Positions 1 through 11,640 of a DNA stretch of 64,000 bases are shown here, in pieces. The stretch's first letter is position 1. Every line of letters starts with the position of its first letter. Source of the stretch: Gordionus sp. m RMFG-2023. Its lineage: Eukaryota > Nematomorpha > Gordioida > Chordodea > Parachordodidae. Made by a program: the position numbers and the translations under genes. The stretch lies in NCBI RefSeq assembly GCF_954871325.1, contig NC_088776.1:15500052-15564051 (forward strand), written 5' to 3'. The notes under the pieces are model-generated. The model was not told the DNA's origin, did no database searches, and was given only the letters and a program-made list of their open reading frames with translations.

Positions 1-879
1 TAAATGACCAAGGTCTAAAAATTTCGATTGTCACTTCTTAGAATTAAAGTTGCGTAAAAACTTAACCCTAGATAAGCCCATTACTTACAATTTTCAATTT
101 TTTAATAGTTAATTCCGTCACCTTAACAGGTTCTCTAGGCCTTTAAAGATATTGCCAAAATTTAATTTAGCTTTGGAAAAAATGGCTCATTGTTGAGATG
201 GTTAGGATGTGATTTCTATTTTAACCATTATAAATATATAGGTTAATCCATAAATATATACAGTACATTTTGTTAGTATTAAAAAAGTATAAAAATGAAG
301 TATGCTCACGATAATAATTCAATGGATTTTCAAACTCGGGGCAATGAAATCCGATAGCGTTAAAATAATCATTCACGATTTTCACCGGTCCTATAAAATT
401 ATTTTTAATAACAAATTTATAATATATAGCCTATTATACTATATATATAACATAAATATAGGTATAGTGGAGGCTTAAGAAATTTTAATATTCTCTTAAA
501 TATCATTTTAAGCTAATAACCTCACCCCCCCTCCCCTTAAAAAAATGAAAAAATTAAAAAAAATAGAAACAAACATTGGCGTACGCAGCGGGGGGGGGGC
601 AGGAGGACATATCCTCCCCCCCCCCCAAAGCCAAAAAATGCAGATGCCGGATATATTTTTCAAAAATATTATTGTTTATATTAATTTATATTTGTTATTT
701 ATTCGTATCTCATATTAAATATATATTTAATTACATTTATTATCACATTTATCTACTAAGTTATTTTATCAATTAATTTCGATTTCAAGTTTTCCGGCGT
801 AATATTTACTTATTATTTTCAAATTTTTAGTGGCGTAATATTTATCTACCATTTTCAAATTTCTAGTCAAATAATAATT
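1..879. other. AT-rich stretch without a gene
   Basis: No coding exon or RNA gene could be supported here. The only notable structure is a GC hairpin at 589-626, where a run of ten G plus an AGGAGGA arm faces TCCTCC plus a run of C. Similar G/C-run ends recur near 7.15, 19.13 and 19.21 kb together with a shared flank (a motif like atatcattttaagct), which suggests a dispersed miniature element rather than a host feature. Confidence 0.5.
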
Positions 880-1691
880 ATTTCTGAAACTTCTTGTCCA
901 ACAGGGAAAAAGAAATTGCAACTTTGTCCATCGCGATAGAGTCTCTGCCATCAAGCAGTAACAGCTTTTAAGGAGTTAGAAGAGCCAATTATTTGCTATT
1001 ACTGAAATATCACAATGGCCTGAAAGAAATATTCCCTCAGAAGCAAGAAAATTATTGGATTCAATGCTTATTCCAAATTTTATTTCTCATTAGAATGTAT
1101 TATTTAATTATACAACTATTTTAAGTATCACTTTTCCAAACCACGACATTGACTTGATTAAGAAGATGAGAATAGCGGAGAGCATTTTATCAGAACTCAA
1201 GGAAATTAGGGGTAATGTTGATGAAGAATTTCATATTTTATATTTTATTGTTGAGTCAAAAGCAGACTATACGTGTTTAATATTTGTCTCCCTCGACTTG
1301 TAACAAGGCAAGCTCATCGTTAAAACATTAATAAAGGATCAGTAGAAGAGTATATCTTAAATACAGATACATTTATAACCCAAATAAATGAATTTTTAAT
1401 TCATCATGCAGCATTTACTAATCTGCAAATATTACTTCCACAAAAGCCTTCCCAACCTTTTTCAGATGGTGATAGAAAAAAAATATTTGTTAGATTTTTA
1501 TTATGAAGATGTTAAAGTATCTTATGATGCCTTACTAGCAGAAGAACTATGTTTATAAAATTAACTATGGTTGATATAGTCCCAAAAAATTCTATGGATG
1601 CTCTGCATTATTTCAAACACATTTTAGATTAAATTCCCAATGTATTAAAAGGGTTTATAAACTCTTCCCATTAGTAAACTAATGAGAGAAC

Positions 1692-2049
1692 TGTTGTAGC
1701 TGTTGAAAAAAGAAGAAATAAATTTAATATAATACATCAAATGTCAGTTATTTTCTGACAGGGAAATTAAGTTTTTCTTGGGGGAAGAAGAGGAGATGAT
1801 GAACACATGATGGGTTGATGGGAAAGGATTCTTTTGTTATCCATTTTGGGATGAAGAGTTTGGATTAATTCGAGAAGATGTCAGCGAGGAACTAATAATG
1901 GACCTTTGGGATATGAAGAATTAGATAATTAGATATTTATGATTTGTAATTTTTTTAATAATGTATAGATATTGTTGTTGGTGTTTTTTTAATAAAGAAA
2001 TTTGAGTCGTATTCTTATTTTTATTATTATGAAAGGATGGCTTGTAATA
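1692..2049 (+). repeat. Left LTR of the non-autonomous element
   Basis: This long terminal repeat begins TGTTGTAGC and ends CTTGTAATA. It is followed directly by the primer-binding-site-like motif and matches 3973-4331 almost perfectly. The flanking AGAAC supports the boundary. Confidence 0.88.
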
Positions 2050-2540
2050 TTGGTGCCGTGACCAGGATCGGATCTATCTAGGGATTAATGTGAAATCACA
2101 ACGCAAGTACTAAAAAAAAACTATAGTGAGATTAAGGATTGGGTTTAAGGATTTCTATACTTTTATATTTAACTTAAAAAGGTGTAAGATAGAAAGTATG
2201 TAATGAGTATTAGGCAGAAATATGGAAATAAGATCAGGAATTTAAGACAGTAATATTTGGTATATTATCTTATGTCTAGATGTATATGGTACATATAATT
2301 TTGATCATTATTTGGTATGCCTTAAAACTCATTGAATGGTGTTATAGGTATTCCGTCATAGGAAGCTGAAAGACCTCATGAACAGCAGGACAGAAAGGAT
2401 TGTTAAATATTTAAATATGTGAAATTTATGAAAATATATATATGGATATAGACTTTTGTAATAAAGTGTGTATTATTTAATTATGCATTTTGGGTTTGTA
2501 AAGGGATGAATATGTATGGGATAATTTATTATTAATTAAG

Positions 2541-2643
2541 GTTAATATATTGCATAGGTAACATATGATATATTTAACTATGAATTATTATTTATAATGT
2601 TAATATATTGTATAGGTAACATATGATATATTTAATTATGAAT
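2541..2643. repeat. 58-bp tandem duplication inside the LTR element
   Basis: Two adjacent copies, starting at 2541 and 2599, share the core taggtaacatatgatatat and differ at two sites. They lie in the non-coding interior of the LTR element. Confidence 0.8.
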
Positions 2644-3865
2644 GAGAATTTGAAGGAATTGAAGTATGATGAAGTCAGAATAATATCTATAATGTTAGAT
2701 GTGGATAGTTATTTTGATTTAGTGTCTGCATTTAGTGTATATATAAATTGGATAGGAATTTGTATGATACATTAGATGGTGTATAATATTTTTTTTTCCA
2801 AATTATGAAATCTTTATATTTAATATATATATATTTTTTTTAAATTATAAATTTTTATAAGAAGTTTTATTTGCAATTATTATATTATTTGTGTGGTATG
2901 CAATGATGTGAAGGGAAAATATTTTTACAGATAAGGTCAGCCCGTGTTGAGGGGTATGCCTTGAGGTGAAAATATTGTTTAGTTTGCATACTGGGGAAAG
3001 TTTTTTTTTTTGTAAATTTATGCTGCATAATACATTTTTTTAAATCTTTTTAATAATTTTATAACACATCACATTTTACTATTTAATTATGAACATATTT
3101 TTAAAGAAAAGACTCAAATTATTTTATATTGTGAAGGTATATTAAAAATTCTTTACATATATACCATATAGCCCATTATATTATCAATTTTTGTTACTTT
3201 GCATTCTACATTTTTGTGAATTTGTGCTAATTGTGATGACAGAGTTAGGTAGAAATGGTATATTTTTCTTAGGATACTGAGTAATTCCTAGATGGAAAAT
3301 ATTGTATTTTCTACATATTATATATTTGTTCCTTCATATATAATATTAAATGTATTTATATACGTATGTATTGTAATTTTATTTATAATCTTTGTTCGGC
3401 CAAGTTTCGCAATTATTTTTAACACCTAAAGATGGATTTTTATATTCATTTTAGGAAATATTTATAAAAATGTAGCTTTGTTTTTTTTCACATGATAGAA
3501 TGAAAATTACATGTGTTGAAATTGCGTTTCACACATAGACAATGTTTTCACATTACATTATTATATGTAAAATCATTATTTCCTAATTACCATGAATCAT
3601 ACCCTAATAATGTATATTATAGCTAGTAGTTCCCAAATGTCTTAAAATGAATAAATTATTATGTTTTGCGGATATTACATTGTCCTTATTAATGTTCCGT
3701 AGATTATAAATGCAGATACCCCCATGTACATGTCATTATTGATAATGTCTGTTTTGGCGATTTTATATTGAAATGTACTGGAATTATTATATTATAAATC
3801 ATTATAAGGGAAGTTGATTCGATAAATTCCCTGAACATCTTCAAGGCGTCCCAATACAATTATAA

Positions 3866-3930
3866 TGGGCGAGTCGATACAATTCAAAGAAGTGATTCGA
3901 TACAATTCAAAGGGGCGATTCGATACAACA
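3866..3930. repeat. 23-bp short tandem repeat near the right LTR
   Basis: Three tandem units built on the core CGATACAATTCAAAG lie just inside the right LTR. Similar short arrays are common in non-coding parts of non-autonomous LTR elements. Confidence 0.6.
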
Positions 3931-3972
3931 CCACCACAAAGAGAGGGACGCTGGGCTTGTGAAGGGTGGGCG

Positions 3973-4331
3973 TGTTGTAGCTGTTGAAAAAAAGAAGAAA
4001 TAAATTTAATATAATACATCAAATGTCAGTTATTTTCTGACAGGGAAATTAAGTTTTTCTTGGGGGAAGAAGAGGAGATGATGAACACATGATGGGTTGA
4101 TGGGAAAGGATTCTTTTGTTATCCATTTTGGGATGAAGAGTTTGGATTAATTCGAGAAGATGTCAGCGAGGAACTAATAATGGACCTTTGGGACATGAAG
4201 AATTAGATAATTAGATATTTATGATTTGTAATTTTTTTAATAATGTATAGATATTGTTGTTGGTGTTTTTTTAATAAAGAAATTTGAGTCGTATTCTTAT
4301 TTTTATTATTATGAAAGGATGGCTTGTAATA
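3973..4331 (+). repeat. Right LTR of the non-autonomous element
   Basis: Near-identical partner of 1692-2049, with one extra A in an A-run and one C/T difference. It sits after a purine tract and is followed by the target duplication AGAAC. Confidence 0.88.
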
Positions 4332-4359
4332 AGAACATTCTCTTTTTTAAGAAGAATAA

Positions 4360-4691
4360 CAGAGGAGGGCACGGCCTGGATTTTTTTAAAGAATTTATAC
4401 TGCCCGGCCTGAGTTTTTTTTAAAAAATTTTCAGGCCCGGCCCGGTTTTTTTTTAAATATCAGGCCCGGCCAGGATTTTTTAATAAATTATATTTATTTT
4501 TGATTTTTATAGCTAATAATAACGATTTCAAATATAGGCTGTTTTAAAAAATACAGCCCGTATTGGGTGTTTTTTTAAATTAATTTAGGCCCGGCTTGGG
4601 TGTTTTTTAAAAATAATTTCGGGCCCGGCCCGGGTATATTTAAAAAAAATAAAATACTGTCCGGCCCGGGGGGCGGGCCTGCAGGTCTATG
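4360..4691. mobile_element. GGCCCGG-rich miniature hAT-type element
   Basis: About 330 bp of repeated blocks of GGCCCGGCCCGG alternating with T/A runs. The left end reads CAGAGGAGGGCACGG. The right end, reverse-complemented, reads CATAGACCTGCAGG. It splits the tail of the hAT transposase: RRI lies on the left and the reading resumes on the right. Flanking 8-mers are only partly alike (5 of 8). Related copies lie at about 12.86-13.88, 14.05, 31.8, 37.4 and 51.6 kb. Confidence 0.65.
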
Positions 4692-4892
4692 AAAAACATA
4701 CCAAAAAGTACAACATCTGAAAGTAGATTGAAAGGTTTGGATCTTTTGAATATTCAAGGGTAATAATGTGAGTTAAAAATTCCTAGGAACTATAAAAAGC
4801 ATACATATATTATAAACATAATGTAAAAAATATAACCAAGATTTTGACTTATATAATTTATACTTTAAAAATCATTTATTAGAAGTACTTAC

Positions 4893-6668
4893 CATAATAA
4901 ACCACTTCTCCACGACTAAGGTAAATAATGTTGTCTATAAGAAGGTTTAGATCGGACCTCGCCCTTTGCAAAGACATTATAACTATTTTATTTCCCTTTT
5001 TGCAATATTGCGATAGTTTGGTTAAAATCGTGTTTGCTGGAAAATGATCTAGATTAAGCAACGGGGTTTCCAAAAGAATGATAACTTGAAAGATGGGAAA
5101 TAATTTTTTGTAAGTCGATATTTCAATATAAAAGGAGATATTAGTTTTCAAAATAAGATATTTGCAGATATTTACCGGGATCGCTAACTAAATGAACCAC
5201 GATATTGAAAACCACGCGTTCATATTCGGTCAGATTTTGTAAAGATTTTTCCATAAAGGTAGTCATTTCAAACATTTTTACTAAATCCAAAATCTATTAT
5301 TCAAAAAAATAAATATTTTAAAGATCAATATAATACATATTGAGAAACAAGTTAATTAAATAATACAATACTTTATAATAAATCATATTGAAATCGCTCT
5401 ATAATATATATATATATATATCAAATTTTATAAAATAAATTTATTACAATTACTATTATTCGACAAAAAATTCAAATAGAAATTTTTAGACACAATTATG
5501 GTTCCTTTTTGGGGACTCAATTATAGAATTTTATTTTTAATTATATAATTATAATTTATAAATTATAATATTTTTAATTAGGTGTTATGTGAAATAAATA
5601 AATAAAAAAAAAATAAAAAAAATTGGTATTTAACAATTGAGTGACATTGGTCCAACTAATTTAAAATATCTTAAAACCTTAATCTAAAATATAAAGGCTA
5701 TGTCTGTATTTATTATATATATACCTATATTTATTCAAACCTGGCCATGAGTTTCGAAGGGAAATAAAAAATAAGAGTGGTAAATAATGTCGACCAGGCG
5801 GTCTGTAATTTTTTCCTAGTTCTGAACCCGCCTCATTTTTTAAATCATATTATTTTATGGGCCTCTTAATTATATATGGACAATAATAATTGCTCACCCT
5901 TCTATTTATATGGTAACCGTCTTGACAATTTGATATTTTGAGTTTACCATTGTAATTCAAAACCTCTCTGGCGGATAGATGGCTGAAGGGCGTAATAAAT
6001 GTTCCATTGCAATCTTGAGATAAAAGCTCAACATTTTTGGAATAATATCCCGTATTCGTTAGATAGGAGTCATTTTCACGCTTGATTATCGTTCCTATAT
6101 CACAAAAATTTATTTCGTTCAGTTCGGCCCCATCAAGTGTGATATCTCCTAGAAGCATTCCAGAAACTAGGCTTGTGGTAAGCGTTATAGCAATACTGTT
6201 TAACAAACATGATTTGCCTGAACCTAGAAATATGGTATTATAATGGATTTATTTTATTGACTGCAACTTGTCTAATTTGAATATAATTAAGTATAAAAAA
6301 TTTTTTTTAAAAAATTAGTATAGTCAATTTCTAATTCTGACATTATTTTTTAAAATTAGTAGAGTTTTTCAGAATATGAAAAGTTTAAATTAGGGCAAGT
6401 AATATAATATTAACTAATGGCTACCTTGCGTTCCTAGTAAGACCGTAACCTCCCCGCTCTTTATTTCAAGATTAATGTTTTTGAGTATTAGCCAATTTTT
6501 TGAACTATCTTCTTCATTACTTAAGCTGGTGAATAAAAAATAATGTTTTAAATTTATTAAATAGTTAAATATTACTAATTACTTTTGATTATGAGGCTTT
6601 TCCAATACGTAATTTAAATTACGAATCTTCAATACATGTTGCTTAATATCTGTTTCATCACTTAGCAT
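4893..6668 (-). CDS. ABCG-like half-transporter, degenerate ATP-binding domain (partial gene)
   Basis: Five exons join in phase: 6668-6583, 6525-6425, 6223-5898, 5293-5176 and 5084-4893 (introns 57, 201, 604 and 91 bp; the last exon ends at a GTAAGT donor). The product starts MLSDETD and holds one ABC nucleotide-binding domain. SKNWLILKNINLEIKSGEV leads into a good Walker A (GTQGSGKS, residues 60-67). Then comes GDITLDG, an FSHLSAREVL segment in the TVRETL position, and DPVIILLETPLLNLD at the Walker B position. IVIMSLQRARSDL stands where ABCG8 has ISLHQPRSD, so ABCG5/G8-like half-transporters (sterol/lipid export) are the closest family I recognise. Oddly, the signature LSGGE is LTEYE, the Walker B Asp is Leu and the H-loop His is Gln. 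No transmembrane domain could be found further down, so the gene is either incomplete here or decaying. The long intron makes the 5293 acceptor the least certain junction. Confidence 0.75.
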
Positions 6669-7581
6669 GATAAAAAAAATTAAAGGTGAAAAAATGGAAG
6701 ATATTTATAAAGGTTTAGTTTTTAAAAAATATTTTTTAAAAAATAGAAAAGAAAATGATTGAATATCTATAACTATACATTTAAAATGCACAATTATGAT
6801 TGACCCTACTTTTTTTTATGAATCGAAAAGTAAAGTTCGAAAACATGAATAGATAACTAGCGAAGTCATTGTCAATTTTAATTTGCGATTGTTAAAATTC
6901 GCGAAGTTAAAGTAAAATAAATAAATAATAATGATTCATTATTTAAAAAAAAATGATTCTTCTAAAAAGAAAAAAAGTTTAGCATTTAAAAAAACCAGTA
7001 GGTCGTTCGCTGACTTTATCAATTAATCTGGATTCGTAATGGGGTACGATACTATTTAACCGGCCAGCGCTTTTAAAAATTTTTTAATTAAATCAATTTT
7101 TCTTTTTTAAATGAATAATTCTTAGATTATTATTAAATTTTCCTGTTCTCATAAATATCACTTTATGCTAATAAAAATTTCCCTCCTACACACCTTTCAA
7201 CCTCCTCTCCCCCCAAAAATATATATAACATATCACTATAAGGAAGAATTTGAAAGAAATGTATAGGTTAATTACTTTAAAATAACGACTATAATTCAAA
7301 ATTTTTAGAAAAATAGCATTTTTATTTAAAAAAATTGAAAACCCTAAAAATTTTTTAAAATAAATATAATATAAAAAAAGGCCTACAATAAGTGAACCCT
7401 TAGATCTCCAATAAAATTTGTGGAGAAAAACCAACCTAATAGTGGTCCTCAAAAATAAATAAGTTTTGCAGGATTTGGATTCCATATTACATTCATAGGT
7501 TATCGTTATATAATATATTTTATAAGCTTAAATAAGATGTTAATTTATTTTTCAAGTGATTACGCTAATGTTATCATTTAT
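6669..7581. other. AT-rich spacer upstream of the ABCG-like gene
   Basis: I see no gene. Part of a dispersed repeat end (short C-rich tracts near 7180-7215) matches those at about 0.5 and 19.1 kb. Confidence 0.45.
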
Positions 7582-8511
7582 AGGGGAGACCGGGGAGCGT
7601 GCGAGCCCTGGAAGGCGAACGTCAATAAAATTAAAACTACTTAATAATTTTGAATAATTAGTATCTCATTTCATTTTGATTTTTCAAATATAAAAATGAT
7701 ATATATTGCAATTACTTATTGATAAAGCCATCATGGAAAATAATTATAAAAAATTAGTTAAATTTATTGATAATTTAAACAAACAAAGAATGGATTAAAA
7801 TTGCAACGGACATGCGAAAATGAGCATTTAAGTGGGACAAAAACCCATAAACATTTTTAATGCATTTATTAGATAATTGTATATTGTAGATTCTTTCACT
7901 TTGAATGGATGCAGGAAATTTTAAATCTTGTTGTTTCATTAATCTTGATTTATATATTTTTACTGTTGTGTAATCTAAATTTGTTTTCTCCGTACCGGTT
8001 AGCAAGGAATGATTTTCATTAAATTTATTATTGATCTCATCATTTATTAGTTGTTTCATCTTTCTAATATGATTTCTTACCATATTCTAATTTCAATAAG
8101 CTAAAATAAATTTTAAAAATAACGCTCAAGAAGCTCATATGAACCCTCGAAAAGTAGCCTCATACTTTCAATATCTTTAAAATTTAATTTTATGCAGTTT
8201 AAATATTTTTTATTCAAATAAAGAATAATTTTATATAGAATAGAGTTTAATATTTCATATAAGATAGTTATTGTATAATTAAAATCTTTATTATTTTTTA
8301 TTTTTAATAAATTGCAACATTTAAAAAAGTTGCTTTTGAAGGGTATGAATCATGTGTTATGAAAATTTTATATGGGATCCGATATTATAAATGTTAGAGC
8401 CGCATATGCATAATGGAGTTATACATATTTGGTTAAAAAACTAACCAATAGAATTGAGTATTATAGAAGATCATAAGGACCTCGGGCTCATAAGATCCCC
8501 GGTCTACCTAC
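7582..8511. mobile_element. TIR element with TAGGGGAGACCGGGGA-type ends
   Basis: The left end reads TAGGGGAGACCGGGGAGCG. The right end, reverse-complemented, reads TAGGTAGACCGGGGATC, with GAGCCC following in both. The length is about 930 bp, close to the similar element at 29490-30429. A minus-strand open frame at 7775-8083 (102 residues) lies inside; it looks peptide-like (KMKQLINDEINNKF, YTTVKIYKSRLMKQQ), but I do not recognise it. It may be a passenger or a transposase scrap. Confidence 0.6.
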
Positions 8512-10104
8512 TATATATTTTTTTTACTAATTGTAGTAATTATGATAATTTTTTGTTAAAATTTTAGTTAACAATATAATGAAGTTTTGTATAGGGAAGA
8601 CAGGGCTAAACGTTAGATAGGGTAGAAAGGTAAACGTCTGTAACTCATTTCTAGGGCTAATTGTTTTGAATTTGGTCAAAAAATCTATTTCTATATACTA
8701 TCTACCACAAATTCATTAAGTAGTGGGGGCTCATCATTTAAAAAAAAATAGATCGAATTTTTATCAAGTTTTTATTTTTTACTATTTTTTTAACTTTGAA
8801 GCAAAAGTACTAGTTCGAATGTTATAAAATTTGTACGTCATACTCCTCAAATATCTAATGATTAAACTTAGTTTTAGGTTTTACGTTTACCTAAAAAATT
8901 TCTTAGAACGATTTAAACCATTTCACTACCCTCCTGGTGCAAAACGGCAAGAGGTATAATGGCAAACTTGTAAAACAATAATTTTCCAGGGCAACGATCC
9001 CCCAAAATATTTTAAATGAGTTTTCTAATTGTTAAATCACACACTAAACCCTTCCGATTATATTTGTTATGATCATTATAGAGATGAACAAACCATTTTG
9101 GATGATGTTATTCCTAATGATACCCAAAACGCTGATTCAAATATCGGAACAGTTGATAACCGTATAGCCAACTCACTATCTAATTATGGTAGCATAAAAT
9201 TCTACAAAGGGGAATGGGCATGATGCAAGATAGTCATTGTAATATAATAGGAGTGGAAGGGAGCTAGAAGGAAATAGGGGTGGGAAAAAGGTATGAGGTA
9301 TAGTTTTTGCTACGCCATTTAATTTTTTCCATTTTTTAGCTAACAAATATTTAAGAGTTGGAGGGCGGGGGCGGGGGGGGGAGTGTAAAGAAAATTGCAA
9401 TGGGGGAAAGGGTAAGGAAATATTGTCATATGCTTAGGCCTATATCAAGACTTTATATCCTAATAGGCAAAATAGAAGGAAAAAATCGTCATAGATTATT
9501 ATTGCATCTCCATATGATTGTTTTTTTAAATGCAAAAAAGATTTCATAAAAAAGATGTAGAATTGTGTAATGTGCTATTAGATTAACATTAAAAAGCGTT
9601 AGATATGATCTAGAGCACTAATGTCCTTAATGAGCACATTATATTTGTGCAAGAAATGATCTATTTTATGTGTGCGGCTTTTATAGTGAAGACTAATTTT
9701 TCAAAAAATATTCATAATGCTTTAATTATGTATATTAATCATAACAAAAAAAAATCAAAAATGTAGTGCTAAAAACAACACTTTTACATATCAATAGCCA
9801 AACCTCGGTTTTTTATGTAGTCTAATGATGAGACTTTCCAATAATACAATTCGTTTAATATAATAGAAATAAAATTTTATCGAATTGTAAAACACCGCCA
9901 TATAATCCGGGTCTTCCCTACTATCGCAAAATTTGATTTGAATAATTATCGGGAAAGAATTGCAAACTAGAATAAGGTAACCTATTAGATTTGAGTAACA
10001 ATAACTAGTTATATTCAAATAAGAAAACTATGCTATGACAACTAGTTACGTTGTGGGCAAGAGTTTAATTAGTTATTTTTGAATTAAACAACACTAATAA
10101 ATAG
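8512..10104. other. Repeat-derived spacer
   Basis: No host gene is supported. At about 8595 an end related to the TAGGGGAGACC family starts (TAGGGAAGACAGGGC). A 64-codon open frame at 9029-9223 (+) contains NPSDYICYDHYRDEQ and a normal mix of residues but matches nothing I know; it could be a transposon scrap or an exon. A G-run at 9361-9381 marks another GC-rich repeat end. Confidence 0.4.
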
Positions 10105-11640
10105 ATGGAATCTTTTTACGATAATTTCGCCCAATATTCTCGCTTCGTAGACATCTGCTATAAATAACAATAGCCTCCTCTCATTTTTAATGGTAACATT
10201 ATTTTTTCCGAAGAGGGAGTACAACAAGGCCACCCCCTCGGCTCTATTATCTTCTGCTTAGCTATCCACAACATGATAAAAGATCTTAAATAAGATTTTG
10301 ACGTAAAGGTACCCAGATGATTGCACACTATGCGGTAATACACATCAGATAAGCAAAGCCCTTAGGCATCTCGAAGCAGAATGCATTAAAATCGGTTTAC
10401 AATTAAACAAAACCAAAACAGAAATATATTTCCTCAATCCGGAGATACCCTCTGATTTTTTTAACACTATTATTGAAAAAGAAAATATCCAACTTTGGGC
10501 TCCGCATTACTAAATAATAATATATCGGAAAAATTTATCGATAAAACATTTTTTGAAATTCAAAACCTTGAAAAGTTTGTTAACTATATTCCATCACACT
10601 AACTTTTATTTATTAAAAAATGTTTATATCTACCTAAAATCTCGCATCTTTTCCACTCATCCTCCTCATTTACCGCCTTAAAATTTTTCAATCAACATGA
10701 TATTCGCTTAAAAATCTTTAGAATCCTCAACCTCTCATTATCGGACTTTAATTGGCACCTTGGCCAATTACCAGCTAGACTAGTTGGTATCCACTTGATT
10801 CCTTTAGAACTATTATCCCTATCTTTATTTACCTTACGCTTATCCCTCAATTCAGCGATCTCATTATTCATAACTCCCAATGACGATCTTTTAACTACAG
10901 CAATCGAACGATTGAATCAACTTACCCTAGACGGTTTTATATTTCCAACCGAAATATACAACAAATTTATTATTGAACCCCTAATAAAGAACCTACAAAA
11001 CAGTCTAACCATGCTGATATTAACAATATACAATTATCACAATCCAACGATAAATATGGAGGGCATGAATGGCTCGAAGCACTTCCAAGTCAAATCTTAG
11101 ATAATCTCTTAACCAACGAACAACTGAAAGTTACTATAGGATTTAGACTTGGATGCTCACTTACACAACCACACACATGCCACCAATGTAACTTACCCGT
11201 AGATCCTAACTCTCGACACTGCCTTAACTGCACCCAGCAATCAACAAAATCATCCATAATGGATTTAATAAGCCAAAAATTCCCAAATCGAACCAACTAA
11301 ATTTCATTATAAGATGGCCTAAGACCTGATGGTTTAACCTGTACCCTCAGGTCCAACGGCAGACCCCTTATTTGGGATGCAATCTGCGTCGCTTCCTTTC
11401 CTTCATCAATTAATTCTAACCCTTTAACTACCGGGGAAAATAAAAAAATTAATAATTATTCAAAATTCAATAATTTTATATTTCAGCCAATAGTCATATG
11501 AACTAACGGCAATTTTTCCCAGTCTACATGCCCCAAACGAAAATCGCGAATGCATATTTCTTAAACAAAAACTTCAACTAGAAATTTTTAAACATAATTA
11601 TACTTGTTTTTTAGGAATAAACTCATTATTAAATTATGCC
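10105..11640 (+). pseudogene. Non-LTR retrotransposon (LINE) remnant: reverse transcriptase and C-terminal region
   Basis: A 5'-truncated LINE. Readable pieces in order are EEGVQQGHPLGSIIF (RT motif 4 region, about 10208), YPDD at 10310-10321 (the YxDD catalytic box), and LRHLEAECIKIGLQLNKTKT. After the thumb region come NLSLSDFNWHLGQLPARLVG and an open frame at 10795-11100. Then GHEWLEALPSQI and a Cys/His knuckle (HTCHQCNLP, HCLNC) precede RPDG (11322-11333) and WD (11373-11378). The RPDG...WD pair is typical of a widespread invertebrate RT family and may be a PD-(D/E)XK-like nuclease site (inference). Several stops and frame shifts separate the pieces, so it is dead. A copy of the C-terminal part sits at 42027-42600. 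Confidence 0.8.

Larger units (their letters stand above)
1692..4331 (+). mobile_element. Non-autonomous LTR retroelement inserted in the hAT remnant
   Basis: Two direct repeats of 358-359 bp (1692-2049 and 3973-4331) differ at only about two positions and bound 1.9 kb of sequence with no recognisable protein. The repeats start with TGTTG. The first is followed at once by a primer-binding-site-like sequence (TTGGTGCCGTGACC at 2050), as in many BEL/Pao and Ty3 elements. The second is preceded by a purine-rich tract (GAAGGGTGGG, about 3961-3970). The 5-bp word AGAAC flanks both sides (1687-1691 and 4332-4336), as expected for a target-site duplication. The element looks structurally whole but codes for nothing, so it would be a TRIM/LARD-like passenger. 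Near-identical LTRs suggest a recent insertion. The family of the helper element is unknown. Confidence 0.88.
880..4763 (+). pseudogene. hAT transposase remnant, split by two younger insertions
   Basis: This is a dead hAT-superfamily (TTF/DUF4371-type) transposase. Conceptual reading gives the usual order: an RNase-H-like core stretch around 1020-1240 (AESILSELKEIR), the middle segment around 1295-1500 (RLVTRQAHR, then EEYILNTDTFI), and the C-terminal dimerisation region. The last region is broken into three pieces: LPIS-x-NER just before 1692, TFSFLRRI at about 4334-4357, and a tail ending SESRLKGLDLLNIQG with a stop at 4761-4763. These pieces read as one hAT C-terminus once the LTR element (1692-4331) and the miniature element (4360-4691) are taken out. 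Several in-frame stops and frame changes show it is inactive. Terminal inverted repeats were not found. Confidence 0.8.

Noticed and set aside
576-776. 66-codon frame starting in a G/C run
   Set aside because: It covers a repeat-end hairpin and AT-rich text (ILLFILIYICYLF) with no domain or partner exon.
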